DNA of 64,000 nt from Sorghum bicolor (Eukaryota; Streptophyta; Magnoliopsida; Poales; Poaceae). The stretch lies in NCBI RefSeq assembly GCF_000003195.3, contig NC_012871.2, positions 3,769,997-3,833,996 of the forward strand, given 5' to 3'. Each line of letters opens with the position of its first letter. Position 1 is the stretch's first letter. Below the pieces are notes generated by a model. It made no database searches. It was not told the DNA's origin and was given only the letters and a program-made list of their open reading frames with translations. Positions 21,636-33,621 of the stretch are shown in pieces. The position numbers and the translations under genes are program-made.

Positions 21636-21968
21636 GGCCCTGTTTAGTTCCCCACCCAAAAAAATTTCATCCATCCCATCGAATCTTTAGACACATGCAT
21701 GGAACATTAAATGTAGATAATACACAGTTTGGTTGAGAATCGCGAGACGAATCTTTTAAGCCTAGTTACTCCATGATTAGCCTTAAGTGCTACAGTAACC
21801 CACATATGCTAATGACAGATTAATTATGCTTAATAAATTTGTCTTGCAGTTTCCTGACGAGCTACGTAATTTGTTTTTTTTATTAGTTTCTAAAAATCCC
21901 TCCCGACATCCTTACGACACATCCGATGTGATACCTAAAAAATTTTCGTTTCCAATCTAAACAGGCCC
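21636..21968. mobile_element. GGCCCTGTTTAG-end MITE, long form
   Basis: 333 bp, ends GGCCCTGTTTAGTTCC and AATCTAAACAGGCCC, flanked by TTA on both sides (21633-21635 and 21969-21971). Closely related to 30118-30451, with shared inner blocks CGCGAGACGAATCTTTTAAG and TTGCAGTTTCCTGACGAGCT. Confidence 0.85.
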
Positions 21969-22633
21969 TTACTACGTACCCTGTCCGTCATCATCAGGAT
22001 TGGAAAAACATCTAAAAAGGACCTGAAAAGCCGGGACTAAAAGCAGTGATTCTTCCGTCCGAACGTTCGGACGGGAAGCTCCGTCCGATGATTCCCGCCT
22101 TCGTTATTCCCGCCTTCGTTTCCCGCGTGATGTTTCAACAGACATGTTACTGTGTGGCTGACTTAATATGTGGACACAAGCGCGCGAGGATATGTGGACA
22201 AGAGCTGCCGTGGCCACGTGCACGCATGGTTTCCACTTCCCAGGTAAGTACGTACGGAGTATGTTATCTTCATATTTTCTTTTCTTTTTTTTCTCTTTTT
22301 CTTTTTCCTGCTTCATTTTTTATTTATATAACCTTTTATTTAATGTGATTTTTTATTTTTCTTTTACCATTGTTCTTTCAAAAAAATTATTTTCTGTTTC
22401 TTTTATTTTTTCCTTTTTATCTTATTATTTTATTTGAACTTCGCATGCTGTGTATCGGATGTTTAGTTTTATTTTTGTTTTATTTTTTATTTTTTCTTTT
22501 TTTATTTCTTGTTTCTTTTTTAATTATGTTTTCTTTAATTTTTAAAATTTTCTTTTTCTTTTTTCCTTTAATTTTTATTTTTTTCTTTTTCCTTGTCGTG
22601 CATTATTCATTTTTTTCTTTTTTCCTTTTTATG

Positions 22634-22636
<3 letters not shown>

Positions 22637-22712
<76 letters not shown>
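22637..22712. repeat. (ATT)n microsatellite
   Basis: About 25 uninterrupted ATT units, followed by TATATTATATT. Confidence 0.95.
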
Positions 22713-22715
<3 letters not shown>

Positions 22716-22859
22716 TATATTATATTTTTTTATCTTTCTTTTATTTTTTTGTTTTCACATTAAATGTTTTATGTTTTTTTTATTCTTGTAGTGGTGTTCT
22801 TTTTTTATGTTTATGTCTTTATATATGTAATTTTTTGTGATTTTTTTATGTTCATAAGG

Positions 22860-24560
22860 TATATCTGTAATGTTTTATAATTTATTTTATGATACACATA
22901 TATATATATATATATGATGATGTTTTCGTATCATACATGTGATGTTCTATGATATATTTAGTGATATTTATGTAATATATATGCAATATTCTATAATGTA
23001 TTTAGTAATGTTCTATGGTGCACTAAGTGATGTTCGTGTAATATATATGCGATGTTCTATAATGTTTTTTAGTGATATTCACGTAATACTTATGTGATGT
23101 TCTATAACGTATTTTAGTGACATTCTATGGTTTTTTATGATGTTCACGTAGTACACATATGGTGTTCTAAAATATATTTAGTGATGCTCACACAATATAT
23201 ATGCGATGTTCTATATTATATTTAGTAATGTTCTATGGTATATATAGTAATGTTCACTTACTACACATGTGATGTTCTATATTATTTTTATGATGTTTTA
23301 AAATTATTTATGTGATGTTATTTTTTTCTTTGTTACATCTTTTTTCTTATACTTTGCTCTAGTTATTATTTGTATTACGTATTTTTTATATATTATAGTA
23401 CTAAAGATAAATATTTATTAATAAAATTTTATGCAAATATATCCTTGTGAGATCTTGTTTTGAAGGTTTATTGCAAGAAATCTGATGGTATAATCAAAAT
23501 TTAATTTGAACATTTGATCTAGAAGTTATGACTTTTTTATTTAGTTGTAAATCATCATGCATGGTAGCTAACGTAGTTTTTTCTATAATATATTTTAGAA
23601 TATTTGAAAAGTATCCATGTCATGTTTTAAAATTTTTCTATATTTTCTATGTTTTTCATTCTTATTTATATTTATCTTTTATTTATGTGATTTTTATTAT
23701 TTTCCCATTTTTATGTTTCTATTTTATTTTTTTCCTTTTTTATTATTTTAAATTTCCTTTCTTAGATTTTTTTGTCCCATGTGATTTTTATTTCTTTTTT
23801 ATTTTCTACTTTCTATTTTATCTTACTTAATTATTTCATGTTTATTTTTTATTTTCTATGTTTCATGAGATGTTAGGTTCATATAGTGCAATGTCCTATG
23901 ACATTTTTTGCAATGTTCGTGTCATGTTCTGTGATGTTCTTTGTGATGTTCATGTAGTATATATACGATGTTCTATTTTTTTGGTGTTGTTCACATGTTA
24001 CGTATGTGATGTTTTGTGATGTTCACGTATATACATATGATGTTCTATGATGTTTATGCATGATTCATTTTTATTTAAAATAGTTTTTTTCGTTTTTCTT
24101 TTATTCGTGCATCATTCTTTTTTTGTTTTTTATGTGTTTATTATTATTTTATTTTTCATATTGTTACCTTTCTTTTATTTCTTCATTCTTTTTTCCTTAT
24201 TTTTTATGATGTTCTATATTGTTTTTCATATAGTATTAACGTGATGTTTTTTATGTTTATATGGTATATATAATGTTTCTATAATGTATTTTGCAATATT
24301 TACGTAATATACGTATGATGTTCTCGTATTTATATGATGTTCTATATATTTTTTTTGTGATGTTTACTTAGTAGATATGTGACGTTTTATGAAGTATTTA
24401 GTGATATTTATGTAATATATATGCAATGTTCTATAATATGTTTTAGCGATGTTCTACGGTGTATTTAGCGATGTTCACTCAGTATACTTGTGATGTTCTA
24501 TAATATATTTTAGGATGTTTGAAAAGTATCATGTGATGTTCCTTTTAAATTTTTCTCTAT
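22860..24560. repeat. AT-rich interspersed tandem repeat, GATGTTCTAT motif
   Basis: The word GATGTTCTAT and close variants recur at 23051, 23096, 23160, 23204, 23271 and again at 23930-24540. They alternate with GTGATGTTCACGTA-like units and TTTAGTGATATT. Local spacing alternates near 45 and 65 bases, suggesting a unit of about 110. A T-rich block at 23590-23860 interrupts the array. Confidence 0.65.
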
Positions 24561-24967
24561 AATGTATTTTTTTTATGCTTTACTCTATATTTTATGTATT
24601 TATTTATTTATTTTGGAAAATTCCTTTTTACTCCTGCTATTAGTTAGGCTCATGTATATTTCTAGATTTAGGACGTATATGGTCCGACGAAGTGTATATA
24701 GATGGAGTACGTGATCATACTAGACTATCTAGGGTATTATGTATGTCAAGTGTGCAAGTATACATATAATATATGATTATTTATTTTATATAGTATTGTA
24801 TGGATATTTTAATAATATTTAAAAAGTATGGGCTCTTTTAAAAAAACGCATGATAAAATTTGAAGTATCTTAAATTGAGTATATAAACATACTTAAACTG
24901 ATAAATTAGTTCGCATACATACGTAATGTGGTTTATTGAATATGAGGGTAATCTATTTATTTTTATA

Positions 24968-25285
24968 CTCCCTCCATACTCGTAAAGAAAGTCGTTTAGG
25001 ACAACGACACAGTCTCCAAAACCTAATTTGACTTCTTGTTTTTATAAAAAAATATCAAAAAGTGGTATATGTATATTTTTATGAAGTATTTTGAAAGACA
25101 AATCTAATCATATGGTTTTCATATTTTAAGCTCAACAACTTAAAAGTTATTTATGATTTATATTCATAATGTTTGATCCAAATCTATCCAAAAATATTTT
25201 TTTACACGTATGAAAAGAGTATATATTATAATGCCGATTTTATGAACCTAAAACTAGAATATTGTTATTCTAAATTAGGAAGACG
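24968..25285. mobile_element. Stowaway-like remnant
   Basis: Starts CTCCCTCCATACTCGTAAAG after TA and ends near TTAGGAAGACGGAACA, whose complement is similar to the start of Stowaway ends. The right terminal bases are lost. Nested in the AT-rich segment. Confidence 0.45.
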
Positions 25286-25772
25286 GAACATTGTTTTATG
25301 AACCCATAACATGTCTCTACTTATAAGAAAAAATATTCTATCTTCATAAGATAAATGTTCGTTAATAAAACTTTATTTAAATATATTTATGTGGGATCTT
25401 GTTTTGAAGGATTTATTACAAGAAGTTTATCGGTGTAATCAGAATTTAATTTGAATATTTAGTTTAACATGTATCACTTTTTTTAGTTGATCAAAGTCAT
25501 GAGTAGAAAGTGGGTCCTACGCTGGATAATAAGAATCTTCCGTGGGCGCGTCTTTCAGCGGACGGGCGGAAAACAAGAGCGGGAAATACGACACGGATCA
25601 TCGGACGGAGATTCTGGTCCGAACAATCGGACCGGAGGAGCCCCCGTCAGACATCTCCTATTCTGTTTTTGCTGTACACATCCAATAAGCTTTTCTGAAA
25701 CTGGGATCACACACGACATCCAAAACAACCATAAACAAAATTACAGATCTGGAGCTTGGCCGGTTCCGCGAC

Positions 25773-26327
25773 ATGGAGGTTTGTGCCGCAGCGGGATCCA
25801 TGAAGGCGGCGGCAAAGGAGCGGTCCTATGCCGGAGCCGGATCAAGGAAGGAGACGGAGCCGGAGACGGAGCGCTTCTACGCCGCCGGAGCCGGACTAAG
25901 GACGGCGGCGGAGAAGGAGCGTGCCCTTTTGATGCTGATGAATCTCGAGCTCGACAAGGAGAAGGCGCACGCCGGATCGAAGATGGAGAATCCCATGCCC
26001 TACGAGTTCCCGTTCTCGTTTGGGCTCGGGCCCGGGCAGGAGGAGGGTGGCGGAAAGAAGAGGAGGAAGAAGACCTACAGGTTGGGCATGGAGTATATCG
26101 ACTACGTGGCGGAAAACCCTCTCCCTCCACTGTACGTACCCGATCCTAGTTTGCATGTGGGAATCAGTGAGCTGCAAGAAAAATTTATCGCTAAACAAAA
26201 GGCTGAGCGTGAAGAACGCGAGAACATTGTCAAGCAGCTCAAGGAATTTGGGTACGCTGATGTCGAAGTCGAGGTCCCCGACTATGATCAGGGCCCTGGC
26301 TCCTGGCATGGTGTTAAGGCTGCCTAA
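25773..26327 (+). CDS. Uncharacterised 184-residue plant protein
   Basis: I do not recognise this protein. It is one uninterrupted frame with codon use like real genes: GC-rich 5' half, more balanced 3' half. Residues 1-60 are Ala/Glu/Lys-rich with an internal near-repeat (AAAKERSYAGAGSRKE against ERFYAAGAGLRTAAEKER). A basic cluster KKRRKK at 95-100 could be a nuclear signal. TYRLGMEYIDYVAENPLPPL (101-120) looks conserved in character. Residues 131-158 (ISELQEKFIAKQKAEREERE and on) should form a short coiled coil. The tail is acidic (VEVEVPDYDQ). No signal peptide or membrane span. The start ATG at 25773 has a fair context (GACATGG). It begins only 136 bases right of the AT-rich transposon-like segment, which may therefore supply promoter sequence. 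Confidence 0.6.
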   Translation: MEVCAAAGSMKAAAKERSYAGAGSRKETEPETERFYAAGAGLRTAAEKERALLMLMNLELDKEKAHAGSKMENPMPYEFPFSFGLGPGQEEGGGKKRRKKTYRLGMEYIDYVAENPLPPLYVPDPSLHVGISELQEKFIAKQKAEREERENIVKQLKEFGYADVEVEVPDYDQGPGSWHGVKAA

Positions 26328-26984
26328 GTAATCACTAATCAGCAGCGATGGTTTCTGGTATGGTGTTCAGGGCTCTGCTCTAAATAATTTGCTACATGTC
26401 ACCTCTGCGTGTGAGAGGCATGTAAGTTTTGTATTTATCTTTTGTGTGACATTGCTATCGTAAGTTGGTGATCTTACTGCTTAAATACCCATGTTGCTTT
26501 TGTCGTGTGACCACTGTTGGTATACCTTGTTTTGATCTTAGGTGATCGGGTTGGACGAAATGATGCTATCTTTATTAGTTTGCAAATACAGTTATAATAG
26601 TGTTAGTTCAGGAAATTTGTATCGATCGTAAATATAGGTATAATAATAATGTTAGTTCAGGAAATTTGTACACTGAGAGGGAGAGGGAGAGGGAACATGT
26701 ATTATACATCAGACCTTCGACTTAGAAATATAGAGTTTTGATTAGAGGCATGGAACCATGAGATGGGGGAGGGGGTATGGTACAAACCCACGAGAAAATC
26801 CATCTCCTGGCAGCGTTGTGATCCAATATGGTTTTGAGTATCTTTGATCAGTCTACAAACAGCATTTTAAAAAACACATCTACCTTCTGTGCTCATCTTC
26901 TATTATCCAGCAATGTTGTGGTTCACCATGATCATGTATTGTAATATTTAAGTTTGGCAAAAGATGATAAATATTACTTGAACA
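26328..26984. other. 3' flank of the 184-residue gene
   Basis: Probable 3' UTR, then AT-rich DNA with a short direct repeat (GTTAGTTCAGGAAATTTGTA at about 26602 and 26653) and a GAGAGGGAGAGGGA tract (26676-26690). No other gene. Confidence 0.4.
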
Positions 26985-27500
26985 AAAATGGATTAGTTAG
27001 GCACAGATAAATGCAACAATGGCCTACAAGTCTTTTGATTTGTCCATTTGTTACTCTGCTGTAGTATTGTAAATCTGATTACTACTTTGTCACAGGCCTC
27101 GTTTACTTCCACCTTAAAACCCAAATTTTTTCAAGATTTCCCGTCACATCGAACCTTTAGACGCATGCATGGAGTACTAAATATAGACGAAAATAAAACT
27201 AATTACGCAGTTTGGTCGAAATTTACGAGACGAATCTTTTGAGCCTAGTTAGTCCATGGTTGGACAATAATTATCACAAACAAACAAAAGTGCTACAGTG
27301 TGCGAAATTTTTTTCATCGGAAACTAAACACGACCACATTATGTGTTGTAAACATTGTGGAGAATTTATACAATCTCTGAAAGATGGATTAATTAGGCAC
27401 AGATAAATGCAGCATTGCTCTTCAAGTCTTGATTTGTCCATTTGTTACTATGTTGTAGTATTGTAAATCTGATTACTATTTTATTGTAGTATATGTTGTA
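26985..27500. repeat. Direct duplication, one copy holding a MITE
   Basis: Copy 1 (about 26985-27094 continuing at 27339-27370) and copy 2 (about 27383-27530) share GGCACAGATAAATGCA, CAAGTCTT, GATTTGTCCATTTGTTACT, GTAGTATTGTAAATCTGATT and TGTTGTAAA. Copy 1 is split by the MITE at 27095-27335; copy 2 is not. Confidence 0.75.
27095..27335. mobile_element. GGCC-family MITE
   Basis: 241 bp, ends GGCCTCGTTTACTTCC and GGAAACTAAACACGACC, flanked by ACA (27092-27094 and 27336-27338). Confidence 0.84.
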
Positions 27501-28168
27501 AATGCATAAAAATCAGGGAGAATTTATACGATCTTTGGGAATAAATATTTTATTTTCTTTCGACAACATGCCTTTATTCTTTGGAATTTATCATGATGTC
27601 TGGAATTTTTGGTATTACCATTTGTTGTCAGTCTTGAACTTACAGTAGTGGCAGTTTGTTGTCAATCTTGAACTTACAATAGTGGATTACATAGCGGGCA
27701 GCTATGACCAAAAAGTTTCGGCTATGAATTTTTGAAGGGAGTTGATTCTTTAGTGAAGCTAAAGCTGTTTTAGAAAAATATTTGGTAGAGCAACTTCTAT
27801 ACCTGATCATTAATCATTAACGGGTGAGGGAGGACCAATGTAGATTATGCTCCTCATTTTCTAAATTGGTGTACCCTTTACAAATATTAATATCTAATGT
27901 ATTGCAAACTGATGTAACTTCTATTGAACTAGAGAGGCAATTTTTTAAACTTCCCTATAAGAGGGCAAAACATAGAGCTCCGTGAGTGGAGCTCACTCAC
28001 CAAAAACGTCCATATTCTGGACACCAAAACAGCAAAACAGCTCTTGTAGCCGTTCCAAATAGCCCCTCGATAAGTTGGGTCTGTCCTTTGAGAGAATTCC
28101 TTGTGAGCCATTAAAAAAGATCGCAATCCGAGCCATTGAAAAAGTTTGGCGAACTTTGTGGCTCATGA
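27501..28168. other. Intergenic DNA, no gene seen
   Basis: AT-rich, with one small tandem duplication (GTTGTCAGTCTTGAACTTAC and its copy, 27626-27690). No gene. Confidence 0.4.
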
Positions 28169-28374
28169 GGCCAGTCTCAATGCATGTTTCATGAGAGTGT
28201 CATGCACATTAAATAGGGTGCCACATAAGCAAAATTGCTGACTTGGCAGAGTCATTAAATGAAGGAGTTTCATCAGATGAGAGAGGAGTTTCATCCCCAT
28301 GAAACTCATCTGGCTCGGTTACCTAGTTTAGAGTCTTGGTAACTGTGGCATGAAACTGTGCATTGAGACTGGCC
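28169..28374. mobile_element. GGCCAGTCTCAATGCA-end MITE
   Basis: 206 bp, ends GGCCAGTCTCAATGCATG and TGTGCATTGAGACTGGCC; inner foldback GGAGTTTCATC and GATGAAACTC-like words. Flanked by TGA on both sides (28166-28168 and 28375-28377). Confidence 0.88.
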
Positions 28375-28377
28375 TGA

Positions 28378-30117
28378 GCCCCTGTCCTTTTGTGAATGTT
28401 GTGAATATTAAATGTTTTGAGAGATGACAACTGTGCTTATGTGCTCTTGGCTGTCTCTCTCTAGATACAGAGTGCTCTTGGTTGTCTCTCTCTAGATAAA
28501 GAGTTTACAATGTTTTTTGATATGCAATGTCCAAATGCATAATAAAATGAATCTAGAAAAGACAAAACATCTTATAATTTGATTTGTATTGAGGGAGTAG
28601 TAGCCTACGTCTACTTATATACGGGAGAATAAAAGGCAAACTGAAGTCATACTAGTCAGTTATGGACATCGTGACAAACTTTATACGCTGCCCGCTCGCT
28701 TGTGTTATCAGCCATACTTTTTCTACCAACCAATAGTGATTTTCTCTCACAATATATCAGCCAACAGTAATTTCAGCCATGACTTTTCAGACTAGCGAAC
28801 ATACAGGGCCGTCGCCTGGCCATACATATCGGTTAGCTCCTTTCTGAAGAACAGCCGGGTCACACATATCGGTTAGCTTGTTTCTGATGAGCAAAAGGAT
28901 CATACATCTGACAAAAGCACCTTTCATGTTGAAATGGCAAATTCCTCACCTTCGTTGCTATCTGAAAAAAAAAAAAAAAAAACTCATTCCTTCCAGGCTT
29001 CCACCTTCAAGGTGCAAGTTAAGCTAATCAAACAAAATGTTATCGAATGAACAGATATTCATACCGAGTGTGGTTGGAGCTGGAAAATATTTGTTTAAAC
29101 AGACAGTGTAAATTCACCTAATAATGGCCATGACCATAGCTTTGAAGTACATTAGTGATACTGTACAGGCATCGGTTTCTTCCGAACACCGCACACTTGG
29201 GCCCAATAGAACGATGTCGCCGAACAAAATAACGACGCCCGCATTGGTTCCTTCGACCTCATGCATTCCTACTCCGTTGCCCCGCATCTGATGCTTTAGC
29301 CTTCTTATAATTCTTGCCTATTTTGCTTCTGCTTGTACGTGTCGCGCCTCCCTCCCTCCTCCCTCCGTGCCCCCTTTGAGCACGATAAACAACTTCTAAT
29401 AATAATTAATTTGATTGTCTTTTATCTAATTGTCTTTTAAGGGCCTTTGAGCTCCCTCCCTCCTCCCTCCGTGCCATCAAAGATTCTTTTATCTAATTGT
29501 CTTTTAAGGGCCTTGTAGACAATTTCTAGAAAAACAACTTCTGATTCAGCTCGTTTCATCGTTTGATTGTGTTTTCTTTCTTGACAGGAGAAACACTATT
29601 TATAAACTGAATCAGAACAATCTAAGATAAAAGTCGTTCAACAAATGCCAACTACTCCACTTGAATGACCATAAATAGATTCCCAAGCGAAAATGAAAGC
29701 CAACCACTTCGAGTTGGACTCGTTTGCCTATCAAAACTTTTAAGTTTTTCTTTGGTTTTCTACAGCTAAATAACCATACAAAATGCAAGGTACTTAGTTT
29801 TCTTCTAAGTATTTACTTTGATCAATTTGATTAAAAAAATATTAACATCTATCTCTACAAAATACACTATCTCATTTAGGTTTAACAAAGCACATTATCA
29901 CTACACTACAACCTACATATATGTAATATTTTTTCCTGAGTGTAAACACGGCAAAAAGTAAAAGAAGAAAAATACAAAACATATCTCTAAACATGGCCAA
30001 AAGAAGAAAACCTGGCTTTGGTGGCTTCTCTGTTTAAGTTGTTTGGGAAGCACCGAAGTTTTTCAATTTTTTTCTCTGTTTTTTTTGCAGTAAACGCATG
30101 TAGAGAGCCGGTTCTTA
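28378..30117. other. Intergenic DNA with small duplications
   Basis: Holds a 36-base tandem pair (GTGCTCTTGGCTGTCTCTCT, about 28441-28502), a Stowaway-type right end (TTGAGGGAGTA near 28590) without its left partner, a 17-A run (28965-28981) and a local repeat of CTCCCTCCCTCCTCCCTCCG with TCTTTTATCTAATTGTC (29350-29505). No gene. Confidence 0.4.
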
Positions 30118-30451
30118 GGCCCTGCTTATTCTCACCCAAAATTTTTTCACTCATCTCATCGAATCATTGGACACATGCATGGAAAATTAAATATAGATAA
30201 AAAAAATAAACTAATTACACAGTTTAGTTGAAAATCGCGAGACGAATCTTTTAAGCCTAGTTACTCTATGATTAGCCTTAAGTGCTACAGTAATCCCACA
30301 TGTACTAATGACAGATTAATTCTACTTAATAGATTTGTCTTGCAGTTTCCTGACGAGCTATGTAATTTATTTTTTTATTAGTTTCTAAAAACCCCTTCCG
30401 ACATATCTGATGTGACATCAAAAAATTTTAATCTCCAATCTAAACAGGGCC
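30118..30451. mobile_element. GGCCCTGTTTAG-type MITE, long form
   Basis: 334 bp, ends GGCCCTGCTTATTCTC and AATCTAAACAGGGCC, flanked by TTA (30115-30117 and 30452-30454). Sister copy of 21636-21968. It lies about 280 bases upstream of the ML-protein start codon. Confidence 0.85.
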
Positions 30452-30729
30452 TTAACCACACAAAGAAAGATATATTGGCCCCACAAGTCAGACTCCGGGC
30501 CACCGACTAAAAATCCCCATAGTCAAAAGAGCACGCGAGACTTGTACAAAGGACACTCGTCGAAGAAAACGAAGTCGCACGGACTCTCTTTTCCTTTCCC
30601 CCACCCTCTATCCAAACCTACGGACTATTTTTTTTTTAATAAAACCCCACCCGAAAATCTCTACCCTCACAAAGCAGTCCTCCCACCGCACGCAAACGCA
30701 GCCGACCTCGAGCCAGCCGTCGCGTCGCC

Positions 30730-33621
30730 ATGGCGAGCAAGCAGACCCGCCGCGTCCTCGTCCTCGCCGCCGTCGCCGCGTGCCTGCTCCTCCTCCCCGC
30801 CGCCTCGGTCGCCACCTCCGTCGACTACTGCAGTGAGCATCCCCGCCTCCCCGCGCCCCCTCGCTCCGTTTGGGTCCTCGGGACCGGAGCCGCAGATTAA
30901 CTGCAATCTGTTGTTGATGTGCCTTGCAGGTAAGAAGAACTACCCGGTGAAGGTCAGCGGGGTGGAGATCGTGCCCGATCCGGTCGAGCCCGGCAACCCC
31001 GCCACTTTCAAGATCTCCGCTTCTACTGGTACTGTTGACTTCCCCCTTCGTCTTTATGCTCCATGTTTGCTGATTTTACTGCTGTAGGAGTACTGAGTAG
31101 TAGTTGGGTATTTTATTCCGCGATGAATTTGGCACACGTACTTAGGACTACGAAGGTAATTAGTAATCACCAATCAAATAAGTTTGTCGCAGGACTGACT
31201 GAATTTAGTTACAATTTTCCTAGATTGTTTAAGTTTGTAGGGGTACTAGTACCTTTGGGTGCTGTTGCTGGATGTAATTTCCTGTGCATGTCCTGCACTA
31301 CTAGGGATTGGGATTTTCCTGATTTATTTATCTTTACTGTTCGGCTGACGAATTACCAGGTTCTTTGGGGAATTTTTTGAGGTGTTAAGTTGTAGGAGTA
31401 GTTGAAGACTTTGTTCAGTGAATTTATTGTAGTACTTGGGACTATGGAAGAAATTAACAATTGGTGATGAACTTCGTAGAATCATAGTAGTACTAAGTTC
31501 AGTTGAATTTGGCTAGTATTAATTCAACTATGGAGCTGTAGTACTACCTTGGGTATTGCTGGTGTGCTGCTGGGCGTATTTTTTTCCTTGTGCATGTGCA
31601 GTGTTATTCTCGGTTTGGCTTGTGCATGCCCTCGTTTACTTTTAGCTAATAGTTGGTGTGCTTAGCAACACCTACTTCTTGTTCGTAACTCTGCAAATGT
31701 CTCACCGAGTGATACCATATGGATATGGGCAGGTTCCATGTTATGCCAACTATGTTGGAATACTGTTGAGTCTTAGTGAGGTGTTAGCAGACTCAAAAGT
31801 GTGAGTAGTTACAGTTGACTATTGATAGTTCAAAGTCTCTGCATGTAGCTTTTTTTGCTATTAAAATTCCAGTCATGTACTCAACTATTCTTAAAATAGT
31901 CCTTTGCATGACACCATCACCCAAAATATTTCTGAAGTGTAGGATTGCTTGTTATGATATCTTTTGGTACCATAGTGAACCACTACAGGCCAGGATGGTA
32001 TAAATCCTTGTGAAGTAGTAAGGTTGTTTGCTTTCATGTGTCCAGGCATCACATTAAACATGCAAGGCTACAACAGGGAAGAAAACTTTGTCTTGCCACT
32101 TGGCTTTGAGAAATAATAAGTTGCTAGTCCTGCGTGACATTGTTGAGGATAGTTCGGCCATGTGTAACATTATCTTAATATATGTCATATAATGTTTTGA
32201 CATTCTCTGTTTAGTGGTTCATATAGGTGATAGGTGGTAGTTTTTGTGCTCTTCTGTTCCTCCGTTGAATCCATTTGGCTTCTGTTCAGCAAACTTGTTT
32301 TGAACAGAACTGTGGAATTTCTATGAAGAAGCAACAGGATAAAGCAACAAACTGTGTAAAAGCAGCGGTCAGAATAAGCTTGTCTGATCCAGCTTCTGCT
32401 TTTTAGTACAAATGAGAGTGGTGAGAATAGGGCAGCCGAAATAAGCTGCAAAAAAAGCGTCTCGTTTGGCTGTTGGTTTCAGCTTATTTTGGCCATAACC
32501 AGCTTATAGTTGTATCAAACAGGCCTAGATTGCACCTAAGAAGTAGCATCTTTTACCCATTTTTGAAGATGTAAAGTAAAATACGAAGGATCCACCTAAT
32601 TGAGTAATCTCCGTGTTTCGTGTCCTGCCCTTCACATGGCAAGTTATGGTATGACTGACTGATTTTTCGGAGTGTAGTAATAAAGATCCCAGAGTAATTT
32701 GTCCTCTAGCAGCACCATAGTAATATTCCGTCCGTGACATGGTAAGTGCCACCATACTGGCATATGCAGAATATATAGTCATGTACTCAGCGAATCATCC
32801 AAGTTTTGGAACTGGAAAAGTATTCAGTCTCACATATACCAACTGTACCTGATTTATTTAGTTCTCAAAGAGTATTTTTAAAATAGTTGAACATGTCATA
32901 TGTGAGCCCTGTGGCAAGTCAGTTACCTGCATCAATTATTTGCATGTGGCGTAGCTGCAGTGCAGTGTGCAAGAAACTCATGAACCTTGTTTGATCAATC
33001 TTCTTATTTATAGAAGGATTACACTGTTTGCATGGATTTTTAGTGATCTAAGTTATCTAATGAGTCAAATCATGTTATGATGGGAACTGTATCCAGTTTT
33101 TTGAGTGCCAAAATCATGTCTATTATATCGCAAAAAAATCATGGTTTCCATGAATTTTTTTTCAGATAAAACCATTGAGAAGGGGAAGCTGCAAATCGAT
33201 GTTAAATATTTCTTCTTCTACGTGCACTCGGAAACGCGCGACATCTGTGGAGAGACTTCCTGTCCAGCAACTGGTGACTTCGTTCTATCTCATCAGCAGA
33301 CGTTACCAGGATTCACTCCACCGGTGAGATTTCTGCACAGCCAGTATCACACATTTAATTCTGTTTAGGAAAATCCCAGATATATATATCTTCGTCCTTT
33401 GTTGCATTCTCTTAGGACCTGACAGATAGCACACCCTGATACCTCTGATACATCAATATCAGATTAGTATTAGTCAACTTTGTTCATGCACTGATGCATT
33501 TTGTGATTCTTCTCCGTCGCAGGGCTCGTACACGATCTACATGAAGATACTTGGTGACGAAAACGAGGAACTGAGCTGCATCTCGTTCGGGTTCAGCATT
33601 GGGTTCGTCGCCTCCAGCTGA
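30730..33621 (+). CDS. Secreted ML-domain (MD-2-related lipid-recognition) protein, four exons
   Basis: Exons 30730-30832, 30930-31028, 33166-33323 and 33523-33621; all junctions are GT..AG and the frame closes to 152 residues. Residues 1-29 are a clear signal peptide (basic start, hydrophobic core LVLAAVAACLLLL, small residues at the cut). The mature part has the ML fold pattern with paired Cys: DYC (34), DIC and TSC (about 103-108) and LSC (about 139), the PVEPGNPATFKIS strand region, and a final YTIYMKILGDENEELSC strand pair. The family binds lipids such as sterols, phosphatidylglycerol/inositol or LPS; plant members are predicted secreted or vacuolar and their ligands are mostly unknown. 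The second intron is 2.1 kb. A poly(A) signal AATAAA is at 33798-33803. Confidence 0.9.

Larger units (their letters stand above)
22050..25637. mobile_element. AT-rich 3.6-kb segment bounded by inverted GC-rich ends
   Basis: The left end (22050-22120) reads CTTCCGTCCGAACGTTCGG, then CTCCGTCCGATGATTCCCGC. The complement of the right end (25560-25637) reads CTCCGGTCCGATTGTTCGG, then CTCCGTCCGATGATCCG. The matching order supports diverged terminal inverted repeats of about 60 bases. The interior is extremely T-rich on the plus strand (22250-22860), then made of GATGTTCTAT units (22860-24600). No transposase frame is visible; the apparent frames are Phe/Ile runs. No convincing target duplication, so the class is open (Mutator or CACTA derivative possible). 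Confidence 0.5.

Noticed and set aside
22370..22840. 156-codon frame rich in Phe and Ile
   Set aside because: Translation of T-rich low-complexity DNA and the (ATT)n tract.
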